NCBI GenBank assembly: GCA_029255685.2
Contig: CM055312.2
Location: 28,738,203-28,802,202 of the forward strand
Length of the DNA: 64,000 nt
Direction: 5' to 3'
Source of the DNA: Silene conica
Taxonomy: Eukaryota > Streptophyta > Magnoliopsida > Caryophyllales > Caryophyllaceae
The notes beneath the pieces were generated by a model. The model did not search any database. It worked only from the letters and a program-made list of their open reading frames with translations, and had not been told where the DNA came from. Shown here one piece after another: positions 58,999 to 64,000 of this stretch. Position 1 is the stretch's first letter, and every line of letters starts with the position of its first letter. The translations under genes and the position numbers were made by a program.

Positions 58999-59266
58999 TT
59001 AGAACAAGCCTTGAATGAAGGTCTTGTCTTTGTCTGGTAAAGAATGCATTCTACTCTTATAGAGCTTACATAGGTCGTGTTTAATATTGCTAACAAGTAC
59101 ATCCACTCTCAAAACAGATTGATCAATTCTGCTTTTGTTTCTCTGATGCCAAATATGATATATGGCTGCATTTATCACTCCATTCTTGACTGCTCTTTGT
59201 AACTTTGTGCCTCTAAGTCTTCTTCTGTGTGCATTGTTGAGATTGCTATCAATATTTATAGGTAAC
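58999..59266 (-). pseudogene. 3' end of an L1-type LINE ORF2
   Basis: Minus-strand translation RRRLRGTKLQRAVKNGVINAAIYHIWHQRNKSRIDQSV...FIQGLF then TAA (59001-58999). The AIYHIWHQRN pattern matches the C-terminal region (zf-RVT and following) of plant L1 ORF2 proteins (typically (I/V)W.(E/Q)RN). It is cut at 59266 by the V2 LTR and at its downstream side by the RLE-type element. A related fragment lies at 36326-36447. Confidence 0.65.
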
Positions 59267-59501
59267 TGATGAGCTTTATTTGGGTCATTATTTTCATTGT
59301 TTATTCTTCATTTTTGGTCCCGATTCGACCTCATTTTGCGTGTCTTTGCTCGTTTTTATGCCCGTTACCTCGACTATTCCCTTTTGGTTTGCTTTTTGTA
59401 GGTGTTGTGGCGGGGAGCGAAGAAACGGGAGCAAACGAGACGAATTTGGAGCGAAATGTGAAGAAATGTGAAGGAATTATGAAGAATCCTCTCCAGGTCC
59501 T

Positions 59502-59935
59502 CCCAGCCGGCGGCCGGTAGGCCGGCTGGGGACCTTGACTTGACTTTCGTAAAAAAAGAGCAAAACTTCCAGGGATTTAACTTCTGCATCTCAGCCGGTG
59601 CACTGCCGGCGGCCGGTAGGCCGGCTGGGGTGCGTATTCTATACTTAGCCATTTTTCAAGAATTAAAGAAAACATCATTTGAGCAGATTCTTACAAAAGG
59701 GTTCCCAACCGGTGGCCAACCGGCAACCGGTCCACCGGCTGGTGGTACCTGTATGTTGAAGAAAAAAGTGAAAATCCAGAACCATGGAACCAGCCTCCCA
59801 GCCGGTACCCGACCGGCAGCCAACCGCTCGGCTGAGGTGCAGTCCAAGTTGAAGGAAAAGAAAGAAAAAAAATCAGAAGTTTGTAAAAAGACTCCCAGCC
59901 GGTCCACCACCGGCAGCCGGTTGACCGGCTGAGAG
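59502..59935 (+). repeat. Array of five CCGG-rich inverted-repeat clusters in the V2 LTR
   Basis: Clusters near 59502-59530, 59592-59629, 59706-59742, 59787-59830 and 59893-59932 each run from CAGCCGG-like to CCGGCTG-like arms with 2-4 CCGG sites between, separated by about 50-80 bp of AT-rich sequence. V1 carries the equivalent array at 53131-53537. Confidence 0.85.
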
Positions 59936-59958
59936 TCGCATTTCAGAAATTCGCACTC

Positions 59959-59966
59959 TATATAAA
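59959..59966 (+). promoter_or_regulatory. TATA box of the V2 LTR
   Basis: TATATAAA in CACTCTATATAAACCC directly after the last CCGG cluster. V1 has the same arrangement on the minus strand. Confidence 0.7.
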
Positions 59967-60969
59967 CCCGCACTTGTGTCATTTATTTTTACGCAACATT
60001 TATTGTATTTTCACACATTTCTAGGGTTTGTTACTGTTTCATTGCCTTCTTTTACGCATTAAAATCTCAACTCAAATCTTTAATCGTTCTTTAGTTTTTG
60101 TAATCCTTTAGATATCTCTCCTTAATCATTTGGGTAGTCTCTTTTAGTTACTCTTAGACATTGTTGGAGGATTTTTGGTTGTAATTTGGAGGGTTTGAAA
60201 AGACTCTTCCTTTGTAATCAAAGTTCCTTCCTTTAATCAAGTTGTTGGTATAATCTTTCCTCTCTTTACTTAGTTATTTCATTTTGTTTAAGTTTTGCTT
60301 GTTCAATTGTTTACTCTTACTTAATCCAACATGTTTAGCATTTCCTCATCACTTGTTTACATGTTTACTATAGCCATGTGTGAGTAGTTCCCCTACTAGG
60401 GTTAGGGGTGTGCTTTGGTTTGTTGGTAGCTATGAATCTTGTTTAGGGTTAGGATTTGGTTCTCTTCTTTGCTAGGTTTTCATTTGTGCATGTTATATGT
60501 TTGATGAAATGTCTCAACGACGGTTGGACATGATTCTTATTGTTGTTGGCCTTTGATGATAGTCTAGGGCTTTCATGAACATGTATGTATGTTAGGTTAA
60601 CTTTGTTTGTAGCGAAAGCTAGGATAGGGTTCGACTTTAGGTGAGTCAAATCGATAGACGAGACAAACCTAGGCCTAGTATAGTGGAGACCATAGACTCT
60701 CTTGCATGATTCGTTACCAACCTACCTTAGTACCCCCAACACCTTGGTATCTTTTATTCATCGATTTAATCTTAACTTGTTTGCTTTAATTGTTCTTTAG
60801 TTGTTAATCAATCACAAACCTATTACCCCGACTCAAGCTTTAATTAGAACGTAACTATTCAACTTCCCCACCATCTTCGCGTTCGACCCCGAACTAAAGT
60901 ACTACTCTCTTTCGGGTTTAAAAATCTTGTTTGAAGGCCGGTAGTGACGGCATATTCCGGCCATCAAAA

Positions 60970-60987
60970 TGGCGCCGTTGCCGGGGA
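60970..60987 (+). promoter_or_regulatory. Primer-binding site of V2 (tRNA-Asp)
   Basis: TGGCGCCGTTGCCGGGGA three bases after the LTR is fully complementary to the 3' end of plant tRNA-Asp(GTC). Confidence 0.9.
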
Positions 60988-61135
60988 TGGTGCTAGAAGT
61001 TGTTTAGTTTAGTTTTAGTTTTAGCTTTAGTTAGTTGTGCTTTCTTTGTTTTGATCAAAGCTTTGTTAGTTAAGTGTAGAGTGGTTGATATATTGCTCAC
61101 CCTAGTGCCTAAAAAACACTAGGACGACTAATTTT

Positions 61136-63272
61136 GTGCCAAGTTTTATGCCTAGGGGTGATTCTAATTCTTTGTTGTCGACTTCCGAAACGGAGAGGCT
61201 TTTTCGAGCCTTAAGGAGGAGGACTATAGCGAGAGTGAGAATAGCTTCCCACGCATCTACTAGCCACAAAAACCCTTCTTCACCCGAACCAAAAAGCCCA
61301 AATCAAAGCATTCCTAGCCCAACCTCCAAAAACTTCGACAACCCATTCTACCAATCACCACCACCCTCACCTCACATTCCAAACCACCCACAAATTCCCA
61401 TAATGGCCGCCCTTAGAGATCACAATCGGCCAAACCACAATGATACCACAAACCAAATCAATTTTGGCACTCTTGTACCTCAAAACTTCGAGATTCACCC
61501 TTCTCAAATGAGCTCTATTGAGAAGAATGCTTTTAGTGGAGCTTCTCATGAAGATGCTCATGGACATTTGAGAAAGTTCAAGGGCAAAGTAGCAATGATC
61601 AAGAAAACGGGGGTGCCGGAAGAAACTTTGAGGCTAATGCTCTTCCCCACTCCTTGACGGATAAGGCGGATAAGTGGTTGAACATCCATCCCCCTAATAC
61701 CTTCACTACTTGGGATGATTTAGCCACCGCTTTTCTCGCTAAGTACTACCCATCTTCGAAGACCGCAATGCTCCGTAATGAAATCACTCAATTTCAACAT
61801 GATGAGGGTGAAAGCTTGGGAGAGGCGTGGGATAGATACCAAGATTTGCTTGCTCGGTGTCCTCATCACGGGATACCCACATGGTATACAACTCAAACCT
61901 TCTTTCAAATTCTTCTCCCACGCACCAATGAGATGGTGAATGCGTCCGCGGGGGTAGTTTTGACCACCTCCCAAATGAAGATGAGACCGAACTTATCAAG
62001 AAAATCGTGGATTCCGAGGAGAACTATGGTACAAGAGGGAATTCGTTGAGAAGAAGTAGTATATACCCCAATGAGCATCTCTCCAACTCCAAAGCAAATG
62101 AAGAAACATATGCCAAAATTGATTTGTTGACTAAAAAGTTGGAGGAGCTAACAAAGGGGTCTTCAAGCAAAGAGACTAAGGGAAATACTCCGGGAATGTA
62201 CCAAGTGCATAATATTGTTGCTTGCGACTTGTGTGGTGGGAGTGGGCATACATTTGATGTATGTGCCAATAATTCATATGAGGGAAGTGGGAGTGAAGAG
62301 GAGTTATATGCCTTCCAAGCATTCAACAACTCAAGGAGTCAAAACACTTTCAACCCGAACTCCAATTACTACCATCAAGGCATTCGTGGGAGCCCTTACA
62401 TGAGCTACAAGAGTACTAATGTGTTGAACCCACACCAAATTCAACAACCACAAGTTCAAAATCCACCCGGTTTCCAACCAAGGGGTGGAAATTTCAATCC
62501 AAGAAACAATTACCACAATCAAAATTTCTACCAAGGAAGTCAATCAAATCAAGCCAACCAAGGCTTTCAAAAAAATTTCAATGACCCAAACTTCAACCCA
62601 AATTTCAACAACCAAAACAACCAAAACTTCAATCCACCAAACCAAAATCTCAACCAACCACCATTCCAAAACAACCCCAATCAAAACCAAAACAACTACA
62701 ACCACAATCCACAACAAAATTTCAATAACAACCAAAATCTCAACAACCCAAACTACAATCCAAACTTCAATCAAAACTTTCCATCAAACAACCAAAACCA
62801 AAACTTCAACAACCAAGCTCCGAGAGGAAACTCCCAAGGTGGGGGTGCAAGGAACGATTATGGGTTCCCCTTGCCCCTCACCAATGCACCTCATCAAGAC
62901 TCAACAAGCGATTCCCAAGTGGGGGAGTTGTTGAAACTTGTCAAGAACATGCAAGCAACTCACACCCAAGAAATGGCGAATTTGAAGAATGCCAATCAAA
63001 GAGAAATACGGGAAATGGAGGCTCGAGTTGCCTCTCAAGCTCTAGCAAATCCACAAAGGCCATCGGGCGGCTTCCTTGCCCAAGGCCAAAGTTCCAAGGA
63101 TGCCTCACATAATCACCAAGCACATGCGGTGATCTTGAGAAGTGGAACGGAGCTAGAGGACCCGTACAAAGACTACAATTTTGGTGAAGAGGAGCCCATT
63201 TTGGAGCTTGTGAAAGAGAAGGAAAAGGGAGTTGATGCAAGCACTTCAAGGGATGATGAGTTTTATTTATAG
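61136..63272 (+). pseudogene. Gag region of V2
   Basis: Capsid-like segments include FSGASHEDAHGHLRKFKGKV, DKADKWLNIHPPNTFTTWDD and AFLAKYYPSSKTAMLRNEI, then GESLGEAWDRYQDLLARCP (Retrotrans_gag). A CX2CX4HX4C knuckle (CDLCGGSGHTFDVC) lies near 62224-62265. An Asn/Gln-rich segment spans about 62330-62830. Gag forms the particle and binds RNA. Broken in about one or two places. Confidence 0.85.
62470..62830 (+). repeat. Asn-rich low-complexity segment in V2 gag
   Basis: About 110 residues of NFNPN, NNQN, NQNLNQPP and similar units, encoded by repeated CAAAACTTCAA/CAACCAAAA. It is prion-like in composition. Confidence 0.85.
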
Positions 63273-63419
63273 GACCTCCCTTATGAGGAGAAAGAAGAAG
63301 AAGCTATCTTGGAGGAAGTGGATCCTAGACAAGAGGAGTTGGTTGCACAACCAACTACTAAGGTAACAAGCAAATCAACACCCACCAAGGTACTATCTAA
63401 CCCTCAACCTACTAGCTTG

Positions 63420-64000
63420 CCTTATCCTTCAAGGGCCTTGAAGGGAAAAGAAAACTTCAAGTTCACCAACTTTTGCAAAATGCTTGAACAACTTGAAGTG
63501 ACTCTTCCCTTCACGGATGTGATTTTGAATATGCCGACTTACTCTAAATTTTTGAAAGAAATCTTGTCGGGAAAGAGAACCTTGGGTAACCAAGAAGTAA
63601 TGGCTATGAAGGAGGAGTGTAGTGCACTTCTCCTCCAAAAGGTGCCAAAGAAACTTGGTGACCCGGGGAGCTTCTCTATCCCTTGCATAGTCGGTGGTAT
63701 TCCTATCTCTCGTGCTCTTTGTGATTTGGGAGCTAGTGTTAGTGTGCTCCCTTTGAAAGTTGCTAAAAGGATTGGTTTGAATGATTTGGTTCCAACAAGC
63801 ATCACCCTCCAATTGGCGGATAGGTCCGTCAAGCGCCCTTTGGGGGTGCTTGAAGACGTACCCGTCAAGGTGGGTAAACATTTAATCCCCGCCGATTTTG
63901 TTGTCCTTGACATCCCGGAGGATAGTCACACCCCCATCATCTTCGGTAGGCCTTTCTTGGCTACCGGAGGCGTCTTTATAGACGTGAAGAATGGGCGGCT
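63420..64000 (+). pseudogene. Protease region of V2, cut by the window edge
   Basis: LPYPSRALKGKENFKFTNF, then GDPGSFSIPCIVGG, RALCDLGASVSVLPLKVAKR (active site DLGAS) and TPIIFGRPFLATGG match plant gypsy retropepsins and align with U (GKALCDLGASVCVMPYSVC, PIILGRPFLHTAG). Confidence 0.85.

Larger units (their letters stand above)
59267..60966 (+). repeat. 5' LTR of V2
   Basis: 1700 bp, TGATGAGCTTTATTTGGG to ATTCCGGCCATCA, homologous to the reverse complement of 52093-53760. Confidence 0.9.
59267..64000 (+). mobile_element. V2: Ty3/gypsy (Athila/Tat-like) element, 5' 4.7 kb, continues beyond the window
   Basis: LTR 59267-60966, tRNA-Asp primer site at 60970, gag with zinc knuckle and an Asn-rich stretch, and retropepsin up to the window edge. 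The flank GTAAC (59262-59266) may be the target duplication; the other side is outside. The coding region shows a few breaks. RT and integrase would lie to the right. Confidence 0.88.

Overview
This window is nuclear DNA of a flowering plant, almost certainly a eudicot. It is AT-rich and contains one intron-bearing host gene, telo-box (AACCCTAA) promoter motifs, Stowaway and Tourist MITEs, Helitrons, and a dense nest of plant-type LTR retrotransposons (Ty1/copia, Ty3/gypsy of the Athila/Tat type with tRNA-Asp primer sites, a TRIM and a gag-only element). Species cannot be fixed from sequence alone; the style would suit Caryophyllales, but that is a guess. No prokaryotic or organellar genes, rRNA, tRNA or CRISPR were seen.

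Layout. 1-930: tandem repeat. 1314-2444: LTR-like element X1. 2445-7482: an old minus-strand Ty3/gypsy element (Z) carrying a solo LTR (3686-4923, TSD GGGTA). 7902-9153: a short tandem duplication whose second copy holds a complete-looking Helitron (8044-9107). 10630-17588 (minus): the only convincing host gene, a six-exon double-stranded-RNA-binding protein of 487 aa with two dsRBDs and a repetitive C-terminal tail; its introns hold MITEs. From 18455 to the end almost everything is mobile DNA.

A long LTR-like sequence (Y, from 18455) served as the landing platform. It was hit by a copia element (18461-24522, TSD GTAAT), a copia-type element with gag but no pol (W, 25189-33442, TSD GTGGC), a Helitron-like sequence (from 35027) and a 15.2-kb Athila-type element (U, 36789-51944, TSD GTGAG). 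U was itself hit by a TRIM/long-LTR composite (41577-44688, TSD GCTTT). Next come a 3' fragment of a second gypsy family (V1, 52093-54488, minus), a second Y copy (54489-56690) with a Stowaway MITE, a 5'-truncated non-LTR retrotransposon whose protein looks like RT plus a restriction-like endonuclease (56690-58985, minus), the 3' end of an L1-type LINE (58999-59266, minus), and the first 4.7 kb of another V element (59267 to the window end, plus).

The most unusual signals are: (i) in U, a 12-bp motif (GGTCGACCGACC and variants) occurring in pairs always 21 bp apart, in the LTRs, inside gag and in the 3' non-coding region; (ii) in the copia element, the putative primer-binding site is complementary over 12-15 nt to a segment of its own LTR, suggesting self-priming; (iii) in V, an array of CCGG-rich inverted repeats directly upstream of the LTR TATA box; (iv) the RLE-like non-LTR element. 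The host gene and the mobile DNA show no functional link beyond intronic insertions.
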